Origin: Micrococcales bacterium 31B
GTDB taxonomy: Bacteria > Actinomycetota > Actinomycetes > Actinomycetales > Dermabacteraceae
DNA length: 64,000 nucleotides
Direction of reading: 5' to 3'
Assembly: GCA_022803075.1 (NCBI GenBank)
Contig: JAFFTF010000006.1
Location: forward strand, 62,251 to 126,250
The notes beneath the pieces were generated by a model. It saw only the letters and a list, made by a program, of their open reading frames with translations, had not been told where the DNA came from and made no database searches. How positions within the stretch are numbered: the stretch's first letter is position 1; each line of letters starts with the position of its first letter. The position numbers and the translations under genes are program-made. Shown here one piece after another: positions 9,349 to 16,510 of this stretch.

Positions 9349-9382
9349 CGTCGCGGTGACTTTGGTTCAAGTCACCGCGACG
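9349..9382 (-). terminator. 12-bp stem hairpin between peptide and permease genes
   Basis: A perfect inverted repeat: CGTCGCGGTGAC (9349-9360), a 10-nt loop, then GTCACCGCGACG (9371-9382). It lies just after the peptide stop codon and before the permease start. There is no U-run, so it is more likely a partial terminator or mRNA-stabilising stem that keeps peptide output above transporter output. Confidence 0.6.
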
Positions 9383-9388
9383 AAGGTT

Positions 9389-9721
9389 TTAGTAAACGTT
9401 GTTCCATGCCGAACACGTGGCAGGGAATGGGCCGTTGGACAGGCAGGCGTTGATGGCCGTGATATCGTAGGGCGCCGTGGCGCTGATGGAGTTATGATAG
9501 ACCGCTGTCACGCCCGTGACGCGATCTACTCCGCCGGCGACGTAGTGGCCGAAGACGCCCATGTTGTTGTCCTCGGTTTTGGTGACGGTGATAGTGGAGC
9601 CGCTACTCCTCGCGGTGACTCCGGTGATGCTGGCCCAATGGCTTTGAGCGAAGGCAACGGACGGCGCGGCGAGCCCGGCCACCACAAATGAAAGAGCGAA
9701 AAGTTGGGTAGTTTTCTTCAT
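9389..9721 (-). CDS. Small secreted peptide precursor, candidate bacteriocin
   Basis: A 110-residue precursor with a clear Sec signal peptide: MKK start, hydrophobic core, and probable cleavage after AFA at about residue 25. This would release a mature chain of about 85 residues. The mature part is rich in Ser, Thr, Val and Ala, has a VTAVYHNS stretch, and contains only two cysteines, both close to the C-terminus (in INACLSN and ATCSAWNN), which could form a disulfide. GAAAGG precedes the ATG. Position just ahead of a lactococcin-972-type permease and ATPase suggests a bacteriocin. However, the Gly/Trp-rich start and Tyr-rich end usual for lactococcin 972 are not clear, so family membership is unsettled. 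Confidence 0.75.
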   Translation of the reverse strand: MKKTTQLFALSFVVAGLAAPSVAFAQSHWASITGVTARSSGSTITVTKTEDNNMGVFGHYVAGGVDRVTGVTAVYHNSISATAPYDITAINACLSNGPFPATCSAWNNVY

Positions 9722-10041
9722 GGCTATGCCTTTCGAAAAATCCCTCGACCTCGGTCTGATGCCAAGATTCGTGTGACATGTAAATCATACTAAGTGTGTT
9801 GATGTGTTGATGTGTTGCAAAATTGCATATCTATTTTTAAGGCATTTAAATCGCGTCGGTGATGGTTTGCGCATCTGGTCCCGCTGTCAAGTCCGGTGCA
9901 GCCCGCGGTGTCGTTACAGGCGTCAGGGTATGCGCCCAACAACCTCACGCGCCGCCACCGGGTTCCACTACCTTCAGCACCCCTGGCCAGCAGCCCCCGC
10001 GCAATCAGCGAGTCGACCCAACCCCTCGCCACGCACAACAA
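9722..10041. promoter_or_regulatory. Gene-free AT-rich upstream region of the peptide gene with 8-bp iterons
   Basis: No convincing gene is present. Three contiguous copies of an 8-bp unit (GTGTTGAT, GTGTTGAT, GTGTTGCA) lie at 9796-9819. On the minus strand they end about 6 nt before a TATGAT -10 candidate (9789-9784), so they cover the -35 region of the peptide gene. The region 9780-9850 is strikingly AT-rich for this genome. Direct repeats in such a place suggest activator binding; no regulator gene is adjacent. The rest (about 9860-10041) shows nothing recognisable. Confidence 0.45.
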
Positions 10042-10079
10042 ACGCCCGCCCCCGTGAAAACCTTCACGGGGGCGGGCGT
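10042..10079 (-). terminator. gpmA terminator hairpin
   Basis: A perfect 17-bp stem: 10042-10058 pairs with 10063-10079 around an AACC loop, lying 30 nt beyond the gpmA stop. There is no marked U-run, as often in high-GC actinomycetes. Confidence 0.8.
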
Positions 10080-10108
10080 GTGACTACGTGAGCCTGCTGC
10101 GTGTGAGC

Positions 10109-10855
10109 CTACTTCTTGCCCTGGTTCGCCACCGCGGCGGCGGCCTCGGCGGCGGCCTCGGGGTCGAGGTAGCGGCCGCCCGGCGTGACGGGCTTGAAGT
10201 TCTCGTCCAACTCGTAGACCAGCGGAATGCCCGTGGGAATATTCAACCCGGCAATATCGGCGTCCGAAATGTTGTCGAGGTGCTTCACGAGCGCGCGCAG
10301 CGAATTACCGTGCGCCGCCACGAGCACCACCTGGCCGGCCTTGAGGTCGGCGGTGATCTCGGATTCGAAGTACGGCACGAAGCGCTTCACCACGTCGGCG
10401 AGGCACTCGGTGAGCGGCGCCTGATCGCCAAGGTCGGCGTAGCGGGGGTCGGAATCCTGGCCGAACTCGCTGCCCTTCTCGATGGCAGGCGGCGGCGTAT
10501 CGTACGAGCGACGCCACAGCTGAAACTGCTCCTCGCCGTACTGTTCGAGCGTCTCGGCCTTGTTCTTGCCCTGCAGGGCGCCGTAGTGACGCTCGTTCAG
10601 GCGCCAGTCGCGCTTGACGGGGATCCAATGACGGTCCGCGGCGTCGAGCGACAGGTTGGCCGTCATGATCGCGCGACGCATGAGCGACGTGTGCACCACG
10701 TCGGGCAAAATGCCCTCGCTCTTCAGCAGCTCGCCGCCGCGCGTGGCCTCACCGCGGCCCTTGTCGTTGAGGGGCACGTCGACCCAACCGGTGAACAGAT
10801 TCTTTGCGTTCCATTCGCTTTCGCCGTGGCGAAGCAGCACAAGTGTGTACGTCAT
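10109..10855 (-). CDS. gpmA: 2,3-bisphosphoglycerate-dependent phosphoglycerate mutase
   Basis: Cytosolic glycolytic enzyme that interconverts 3- and 2-phosphoglycerate. The 248-residue protein has the RHG motif [10 protein letters not shown] with phospho-acceptor His10, and the second catalytic histidine in [11 protein letters not shown]. Length and motifs match dPGM. It ends with a Lys-rich tail. The gene stands apart as a housekeeping unit with a strong terminator downstream; the M20 amidohydrolase gene ends 9 nt upstream, so read-through from there is possible. Confidence 0.95.
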   Translation of the reverse strand: MTYTLVLLRHGESEWNAKNLFTGWVDVPLNDKGRGEATRGGELLKSEGILPDVVHTSLMRRAIMTANLSLDAADRHWIPVKRDWRLNERHYGALQGKNKAETLEQYGEEQFQLWRRSYDTPPPAIEKGSEFGQDSDPRYADLGDQAPLTECLADVVKRFVPYFESEITADLKAGQVVLVAAHGNSLRALVKHLDNISDADIAGLNIPTGIPLVYELDENFKPVTPGGRYLDPEAAAEAAAAVANQGKK

Positions 10856-10864
10856 GCGACCAGA

Positions 10865-12142
10865 CTAGTGCGCCGCGGCGGCTTCGGCGGCAACCGTATC
10901 GCGTGCGAGCTCACCCTTGGCGAGGCGCCGCACCACCTCGGTCAGCACGGCGAGGCCCGCGAGCACGTCCTCGTCCTTCGTGAACTCCAGCTCGTTGTGG
11001 CTGATGCCGTCTACGCTCGGCACGAACAGCATCACGGTGGGCACTAGGTCTTTCATGTTCGTCGAGTCGTGGCCCGCGAGGGTCATCACGGGCTTGTACT
11101 CGAGCCCCAGGTCGGCCGCCACCTTCGCGGCCAGTTCGACGCCCTCCGGCTGGTACGGGGTGACGGGCCACGAATGGCCCGTGTGCACGTCGAGCTCGAC
11201 GCTCGCCGCCGCGGGAATCGCCGCGATGCGTTCGTGCAGCATCGCATCCGCCTTCGCGAGCACGGCCTCGTCGGCCGAGCGCAGGTCGAGCAGCAGCCGC
11301 ACGCGGCTCGCCACCACGACGGGCGAGTTGGGGTAGATCTCCATCTGCCCCACCGAGGTGTGTACCTGGCCGGGGAACGCGTCCGCGATCTCGCGCGCGA
11401 GCAGCACCAGCATCGACGCGCCGAGCAGGGCGTCGCGACGGTCCTCGATCGCCGTCGAGCCCGTGTGCGACTGCTCGCCGCGCACCACGAACTCGTACTT
11501 GTTCACCGCCCAGTTCGAGTGCACGAGCCCAATCTGCACACCGTCGCGCTCCATCGAGCGACCCTGCTCGATGTGAATCTCCGCGCACGAGGCGGCCTCG
11601 GGGCCGTCCCAGTCGTCCACGCAACCCAGCGCGGCGAGCGCCTCGGCCACCGACACCCCCTGCAGGTCGGTGACCGCGAGCGCCGCCTCGGCGGTCATCT
11701 TGCCGGTGTACACCGACGAGCCCATCATGGAGGGCTTGAAGCGCGAGCCCTCCTCGTTGAACCAATTCACCACCGCGAGGTTCAGCGCGGGCGCCGCGTC
11801 CTCGCTCGTGCGCCACTCCTCGGCCAGGCGAAAAGCCGCGTGCGCCGCCGCTAGCACTCCATACGCGCCGTCGTAGCGGCCCGCGGTGGGCTGCGAATCC
11901 ATGTGGCTGCCCACCACGACATAGGGGGCGCCCGGCACGAGATCGAGCAGACCCCACTGGTTGCCGATGCGGTCGTAGCGCACCGTGAACCCGCGCGCCT
12001 CGAGCAGGCCCGCGAGCCAGCGGCGCTGCTCCCCGTCGGCGGCGGTGCCGGCCTGCCGGTCGACGCCACCCCCCGCGGTCGCGCCGAACGTGCTCATGGT
12101 CGCGAAATCATCAAGAAACTGCTGGTCGGTGGGGGTGCTCAT
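10865..12142 (-). CDS. M20-family Zn amidohydrolase (N-carbamoyl amino acid hydrolase / allantoate amidohydrolase type)
   Basis: A 425-residue binuclear metallohydrolase of the AmaB/HyuC/AllC group, which cleave N-carbamoyl amino acids, beta-ureidopropionate or allantoate. Metal ligands are visible: His80 (VVVGSHMDSQ), Asp91 (GRYDGAYG), the Glu pair in NEEGSRF, and later HIEQG and the C-terminal AGHDSTNM histidine. A lid domain lies between. The ATG at 12142 overlaps the TGA of the upstream amidohydrolase gene (ATGA), showing tight coupling, and the two hydrolases probably act in sequence on one amide or ureido substrate. The exact substrate cannot be read from sequence. Confidence 0.87.
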   Translation of the reverse strand: MSTPTDQQFLDDFATMSTFGATAGGGVDRQAGTAADGEQRRWLAGLLEARGFTVRYDRIGNQWGLLDLVPGAPYVVVGSHMDSQPTAGRYDGAYGVLAAAHAAFRLAEEWRTSEDAAPALNLAVVNWFNEEGSRFKPSMMGSSVYTGKMTAEAALAVTDLQGVSVAEALAALGCVDDWDGPEAASCAEIHIEQGRSMERDGVQIGLVHSNWAVNKYEFVVRGEQSHTGSTAIEDRRDALLGASMLVLLAREIADAFPGQVHTSVGQMEIYPNSPVVVASRVRLLLDLRSADEAVLAKADAMLHERIAAIPAAASVELDVHTGHSWPVTPYQPEGVELAAKVAADLGLEYKPVMTLAGHDSTNMKDLVPTVMLFVPSVDGISHNELEFTKDEDVLAGLAVLTEVVRRLAKGELARDTVAAEAAAAH

Positions 12143-13821
12143 GCGAAGGCCTCCTGGGTGGTGAGTTGAGTGTGAGTGAGGGCACCGCCGCGGTACGTCG
12201 CGTCGATGCTGAGATCGGTGAGGGCGGGCACGTCGAGCGGCGACGCGCTGAGCGCGACCGCGTCGGCGAGCAGCCCAGCCTTGAGTTGGCCCTTGCGGCC
12301 GGCGGCTCCCGTGGCGGCCGCGGCCTGCACGGTATATAGCGAGAGGGCTTCGAGGTGGGTGAGCCGCTCGCTCTCGGGGCCGAACACGGCGCCGGAGCCG
12401 GTGAGTCGGTCCACGTAGGCCTGCATTCCGCGCCGCACGTCGCCGTCGGCGACGGGGCGGTCCGAACTGCCCGCGACCGTCACGCCCGCCTCCAGGAACG
12501 AGCGCGCGCGATACGTCCACGCGGTGCGTTCCGGGCCCAGCGAAGCGGCCATCGCGTCGCCCCCGTACCCGAAGAAGCTCGATTGGGGGGTCACGGCGAT
12601 ATTCGCGGACGCCAGGCGGGGCAGTTGGTCGGGCCGCACCATAGACGCGTGCTCGATGCGGTTGGGCAGCGCGTTGCGGCCGAACCGGGCCTGCAGGTCT
12701 TCGAAGATGTCGAGCGCGAGGTCGACCGCGCGGTCGCCGATGGCGTGGGCGGCGACGGGCCACCCGGAGCGGTAGGCCGACTCGATGGCGAGGCGCAGGG
12801 CGTCCGGGTCTCCCTGGAGGTACCCGATATTCTCACTGACCGCTGAGCCTGGGCCGTGCTCGTGGCGGCAGAACGGCGCGGTGACGGCCGCCGTGAGGCC
12901 GAGCAGCGAGCCGTCGAGGAACACCTTGACGGGCCCGAGCGAGAGGTCGTCGGAGCCGAACCCGCCCGTGATGCCGAGGTCGAGGCCGAGGCCCAGGTGG
13001 TCGTTCGCGTGGCCGGTCAGCGGGCGCAGCGCGTCGAGCACGGGCATCACCTGGGCGCGCGCGTGCAGCCTGCCGGCCGCGGCGCAGCGCTGAAAAGCCG
13101 CGAACTCGGCGGGCGACTGGCCTATCCAGCCGCCGCCCACCCCCGCATCGGTGAAGCTCGTGATGCCCTGGCTCGCGTACACCGCGGTCGCCGTGTCGAG
13201 GGCGCGTTCGAGGGTCGCGAGGGGGCGAGGCTGAAAGAGCCGCTGAAAGAGAGTCTGGGCGGTCTCCTCGACCACTCCCGTGGGGGCGCCCGCGGCGTCG
13301 CGCACAATCGTGCCGCCCTCGGGGTTGGGGGCGTCGGGGGCCAGCAGCTGCGCGCGGCGCAGCGCCGCCGTATTGACGACCGCGAGGTGGCCCGAGTTGT
13401 GGCGCAAGAACAGGGGCACGTCGCCCGTGGCGGCGTCGAGATCGGCAAGCGGCGGGAACACGCCGCCAAACACCGTGTGGTTAAACCCCGAGGCGATCAG
13501 CCACTCCTCGCCCGTCTCGCCGCTGCGCACGCGCTCGGCCGCCGCGCGCAGCACCGAGAGCACCTCGACGATCGAACCGCACGCCTCCACCGAGGGTTCG
13601 ATGAGGCCGAGGCCGAACCACGGGGTGTGGCAGTGGGCGTCGATGAAACCCGGCACGAGGGTGCGCCCCCCGAGGTCGGTCACCTCGGCGGCGTCGAGGC
13701 CCTCGATCTCGTCGTCGAGGCCGGCGATGTGGCCCTGCCAGAACCCGATCGTGCGGGCGCGGGGGCGTGCCGGATCGCAGGTGAGAATCTCCGCGTTGCG
13801 CAAGATGAGGTCGAGTTTCAT
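12139..13821 (-). CDS. YtcJ-like amidohydrolase (amidohydrolase family 3)
   Basis: A 560-residue metal-dependent hydrolase of the YtcJ branch. The beta-sandwich start is followed by the HxH metal motif in FIDAHCH (His63, His65). Later come AAHAIGDRAVD, RIEHASM and the Asp in GSSDRPV near the C-terminal third. These proteins act on amide or formamide compounds, mostly of unknown identity. It is the first gene of a pair with the M20 hydrolase and lies downstream of an MHS symporter gene, separated by a long hairpin. A GGAG-like site precedes the ATG. The set suggests import and hydrolysis of one nitrogen compound. Confidence 0.85.
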   Translation of the reverse strand: MKLDLILRNAEILTCDPARPRARTIGFWQGHIAGLDDEIEGLDAAEVTDLGGRTLVPGFIDAHCHTPWFGLGLIEPSVEACGSIVEVLSVLRAAAERVRSGETGEEWLIASGFNHTVFGGVFPPLADLDAATGDVPLFLRHNSGHLAVVNTAALRRAQLLAPDAPNPEGGTIVRDAAGAPTGVVEETAQTLFQRLFQPRPLATLERALDTATAVYASQGITSFTDAGVGGGWIGQSPAEFAAFQRCAAAGRLHARAQVMPVLDALRPLTGHANDHLGLGLDLGITGGFGSDDLSLGPVKVFLDGSLLGLTAAVTAPFCRHEHGPGSAVSENIGYLQGDPDALRLAIESAYRSGWPVAAHAIGDRAVDLALDIFEDLQARFGRNALPNRIEHASMVRPDQLPRLASANIAVTPQSSFFGYGGDAMAASLGPERTAWTYRARSFLEAGVTVAGSSDRPVADGDVRRGMQAYVDRLTGSGAVFGPESERLTHLEALSLYTVQAAAATGAAGRKGQLKAGLLADAVALSASPLDVPALTDLSIDATYRGGALTHTQLTTQEAFA

Positions 13822-13868
13822 GGTGCTCCGCTGGTGGTCGGTCTGTCTTGAGGGCCGGTGATTATTGC

Positions 13869-13916
13869 GGACGCGCGGAACCCGAGCTACCCGGGTACCC
13901 CGGGACCCGCGCGTCC
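13869..13916 (-). terminator. GGACGC-core hairpin between symporter and amidohydrolase
   Basis: GGACGCGCGG at 13869-13878 pairs with CCGCGCGTCC at 13907-13916, with a GC-rich inner structure. It lies about 23 nt beyond the symporter stop. No U-run follows, so it may only attenuate transcription into the hydrolase genes. Confidence 0.6.
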
Positions 13917-13939
13917 AGAATTGTCTCGCGAAAGGCTGC

Positions 13940-15256
13940 CTAAGGCTTGAAACCGGGGGTCTTAATCGTGAGCGCGGGGATCGCGAAACCCGCCACCACG
14001 GTCAGCGCCGCGATGACGACGAGCATGACCGCGCTGGGCACCCACGAGTTACCGGTCTCGCGGAGGGTCCAGGTGGCGATCATCGGCACGAAGCCGCTCA
14101 GCAGGCCCGCAGAGTTGGTGGCGATGGCGACGCCCGTGTAGCGGGTGCGCGTGGGGAACATGGCCGTGAGCGCCGTACCCGACACCGCGTAGGGAATCGA
14201 CAGGCACGCGACCGCGACGGTGACGCCGATAATGACCATCGCGGATCCCTTCGTTTCGATCGCGAGAAACACTGGGAACGCGAGCGCTGCGCTGGCGACG
14301 CCGCCCCAAATGATGACCTTCGAGGCGCCGTACTTCTCGGCGAGGCGGCCGCCCCAGATCAGCACGGGGATCTCGACGGCGGCTGCGAACAGGGTGGCCG
14401 TGAGCATGAGGTTGCGCGACAGGTCGAGCACCGTGGTGCCGTAGAACACCACGAACGTGGTGACGAGGTAGAAGCCGCCCACGCCGAGCAGCACGGCCGC
14501 CATGCCCACGACGATCTGACGCCACGAATTCTTGAGCACGCCGCGCACGGGGGCGTGCTCGACCTCCTGCGACGCGAGCAGGGCCTCAAACTCGGGCGAT
14601 TCGGAGAGGCGCGAGCGGATCCAGATGGAGACGAGCAGCAGGGGGATCGCGATGAGGAACGGAATGCGCCAGCCCCACGAGTCGAAGTTGTCTTTGCTGA
14701 GCACGAGCGCCAGAATGGCGAACCCGCCCGACGAGAGCAGGGTGCCAATCGGCGAGCCCAGTTGGGGCATGGCGGCGTAGCGGCCGCGACGCTCGACGGG
14801 GGCGTTCTCGACGGCGATGATCATCGCGCCGGACCATTCGCCGCCCACCGCGAGGCCCTGCACGATGCGCAGCAGCACGAGCAGAATCGGGGCGGCCACG
14901 CCGATGGCCGCATAGGTGGGCAGCAAGCCGATCAGGCCCGTCACCACGCCGATGCCGACGATGGTGATCATCAGAACTTTCTTGCGACCCACCTTGTCGC
15001 CGAGCATGCCGAAGATGATGCCGCCGATGGGTCGCACCACAAAGCCGATGGCGAGCGTGGCGAACGAGAAGATGCCCGCCATGATCGCGTCTTCCGTGGC
15101 GAAAAACTGAATGTTGAACACGAGGGCCGAGGCGGTCGTGAACAAGAAGAAGTCGTACCACTCGAGGGCGGTGCCGACGAGGGCGCCGAGGGCGACGCGC
15201 TTGGTGACGTTTTCGTCAATCTCGTACGGCGTTACGGGGGGAGCGGGGGTGCTCAT
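13940..15256 (-). CDS. MFS transporter, metabolite:H+ symporter (MHS) family
   Basis: A 438-residue twelve-segment carrier. The start matches MHS symporters such as ProP, KgtP and ShiA: GTALEWYDFFLFTTAS in segment 1. Loop 2-3 carries the family pattern GDKVGRKKVL, and RMVQGLAVGGEWSGA-like sequence appears as RIVQGLAVGGEW. Substrates in the family are organic acids, betaine or amides, and the co-located hydrolases suggest it imports their substrate. It diverges from a LysR-type gene 168 bp away, the usual layout for a LysR-controlled catabolic operon running from here to the M20 hydrolase. Confidence 0.88.
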   Translation of the reverse strand: MSTPAPPVTPYEIDENVTKRVALGALVGTALEWYDFFLFTTASALVFNIQFFATEDAIMAGIFSFATLAIGFVVRPIGGIIFGMLGDKVGRKKVLMITIVGIGVVTGLIGLLPTYAAIGVAAPILLVLLRIVQGLAVGGEWSGAMIIAVENAPVERRGRYAAMPQLGSPIGTLLSSGGFAILALVLSKDNFDSWGWRIPFLIAIPLLLVSIWIRSRLSESPEFEALLASQEVEHAPVRGVLKNSWRQIVVGMAAVLLGVGGFYLVTTFVVFYGTTVLDLSRNLMLTATLFAAAVEIPVLIWGGRLAEKYGASKVIIWGGVASAALAFPVFLAIETKGSAMVIIGVTVAVACLSIPYAVSGTALTAMFPTRTRYTGVAIATNSAGLLSGFVPMIATWTLRETGNSWVPSAVMLVVIAALTVVAGFAIPALTIKTPGFKP

Positions 15257-15365
15257 GGAGTCTCCTGGGTCTGCGTCGTTGCATGAATCGAGAGCTGGCT
15301 ATTCATCGTGGCAGGGTCATTCGGCGCTGACCAGGGCATTTCACCCCCGGTTTGCGGTCAAAAAT

Positions 15366-15379
15366 TGTGCACATGCACA
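15366..15379. promoter_or_regulatory. TGTGCA-N2-TGCACA palindrome, candidate LysR operator
   Basis: A perfect 6-2-6 palindrome lies between the divergent symporter and LysR-type genes, 46-59 nt upstream of the regulator start. LysR proteins bind such dyads in divergent regions. A related GTGCA dyad lies on the other side of the regulator gene. Confidence 0.5.
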
Positions 15380-15424
15380 CCGGGCTGCGTGTGATCGGGT
15401 GCGGCTGGGGCGCTGGCATACCGT

Positions 15425-16315
15425 ATGGGCATGAACCTGCTCCGCATTCAGTACTTTCTCGCGGTGGTCGATGCGGGCACCGTCACGGCCGCCGCCGAGG
15501 CGCTGCACCTCGCGCAGCCCGCGCTCAGCCGCCAGATTAAGACCCTGGAGCGCGAGCTGCGCTTGCCGCTGTTCGAGCCGCACGGCAATCGCCTCGCTCT
15601 GACCTCGGCGGGCCGCGCCCTCGTGCCGGCGGCGCGGCGGCTGCTTACCGAGAGTCGCGACTTCGAGAACGCGGCGGGCGCGCTGCGCGACGGCGCCGTG
15701 GCCGAGTTGGTGGTGGCCACCACGAGCGCGTCGCTGCGCCAGTTTCTGGCCGGTTTCATCGCCACCACCTCACCCGCCGACCCGTGCCTCGTGACGCGCG
15801 AGGTGAACCACTACGAGATGTCGGAGGCCCTGCTGCACGGCGCCGACCTGGCCGTTTCTCCCGCAGCTCCCGATGGCACGCTGCGGCAGGTGGCGCTCGG
15901 CGGCGCGCCCATCTATGCCTACGTCGCCGCGGGGCACGCCTGGGCCCGTGAGGGCGCGGCCGTGGTCACGCTTGCCGACTGCGCGGGCGAGGACGCCCTG
16001 GTATCGCCCCGCACGAGCGTGAGCCGAACGCTTCTGGATGCGGCGCTCGCTCGGGCGGGCCTGGCCTTTGCGAGCGTCACGGAATGCGCCGACGGGCAGA
16101 CCATCATGGCGCTCGCGGCCGCGGGGCGCGGGGTGGGTTTTGCGACTGAGCCGCCGCGTTTTGGTGCGCATGCGCTGCGTGTGCTCGACGGGGACGGCAC
16201 GCCGCTCAGCGTGCCGCTGCACGTGGCCTGGGTGCCGGGCCATTTCGCCGAGGCGGTCATCGAATCACTCGCCCTCCGCCTACGCGATTTCGTGGCACGC
16301 TGGGCGGAGGCGTGA
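15425..16315 (+). CDS. LysR-family transcriptional regulator
   Basis: A 296-residue LysR-type protein. The N-terminal winged helix-turn-helix (about residues 3-62) reads LRIQYFLAVVDAGTVTAAAE then PALSRQIKTLERELRLPLFE. A linker helix and a periplasmic-binding-like effector domain follow. The start may be the ATG at 15425 or the one two codons later. It is divergent from the symporter-hydrolase operon, its most likely target, and also precedes the ThDP-enzyme operon by 195 bp. The effector is unknown. Confidence 0.88.
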   Translation: MGMNLLRIQYFLAVVDAGTVTAAAEALHLAQPALSRQIKTLERELRLPLFEPHGNRLALTSAGRALVPAARRLLTESRDFENAAGALRDGAVAELVVATTSASLRQFLAGFIATTSPADPCLVTREVNHYEMSEALLHGADLAVSPAAPDGTLRQVALGGAPIYAYVAAGHAWAREGAAVVTLADCAGEDALVSPRTSVSRTLLDAALARAGLAFASVTECADGQTIMALAAAGRGVGFATEPPRFGAHALRVLDGDGTPLSVPLHVAWVPGHFAEAVIESLALRLRDFVARWAEA

Positions 16316-16335
16316 GCCGGACGCTCTCTATGCCC

Positions 16336-16360
16336 AAAGTGCATGAAAACGCTGCACTTT
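16336..16360. promoter_or_regulatory. AAAGTGCA-N9-TGCACTTT inverted repeat upstream of the ThDP-enzyme operon
   Basis: Perfect 8-bp arms at 16336-16343 and 16353-16360, about 150 nt before the first gene of the operon and just after the LysR gene. It is a strong operator candidate for the operon's own PucR-like regulator or for the LysR protein. Confidence 0.55.
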
Positions 16361-16510
16361 AAGTATTAGACAGCATGAAGCGCGCTGCTTAGGCTGGTCC
16401 CGAGAGCTGACATTGACGTCCCCCGCGTCGCCTCGAACTGCGCAGTGCGCTGGCAACCACCGGCCCGAACCCGCACGATTCACGCGACCCGCCCGACTCC
16501 CAGGAGACCC

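Noticed and set aside
9790-10041. Open frame of 83 codons between gpmA and the peptide gene
   Set aside because: No ribosome-binding site, no hydrophobic or leader features, and it crosses the iterons of the peptide promoter.
13865-15286. Open frame of 473 codons on the plus strand opposite the MHS symporter
   Set aside because: The translation is His/Arg/Glu/Gly-rich with no motif, a typical shadow of a membrane-protein gene in high-GC DNA.
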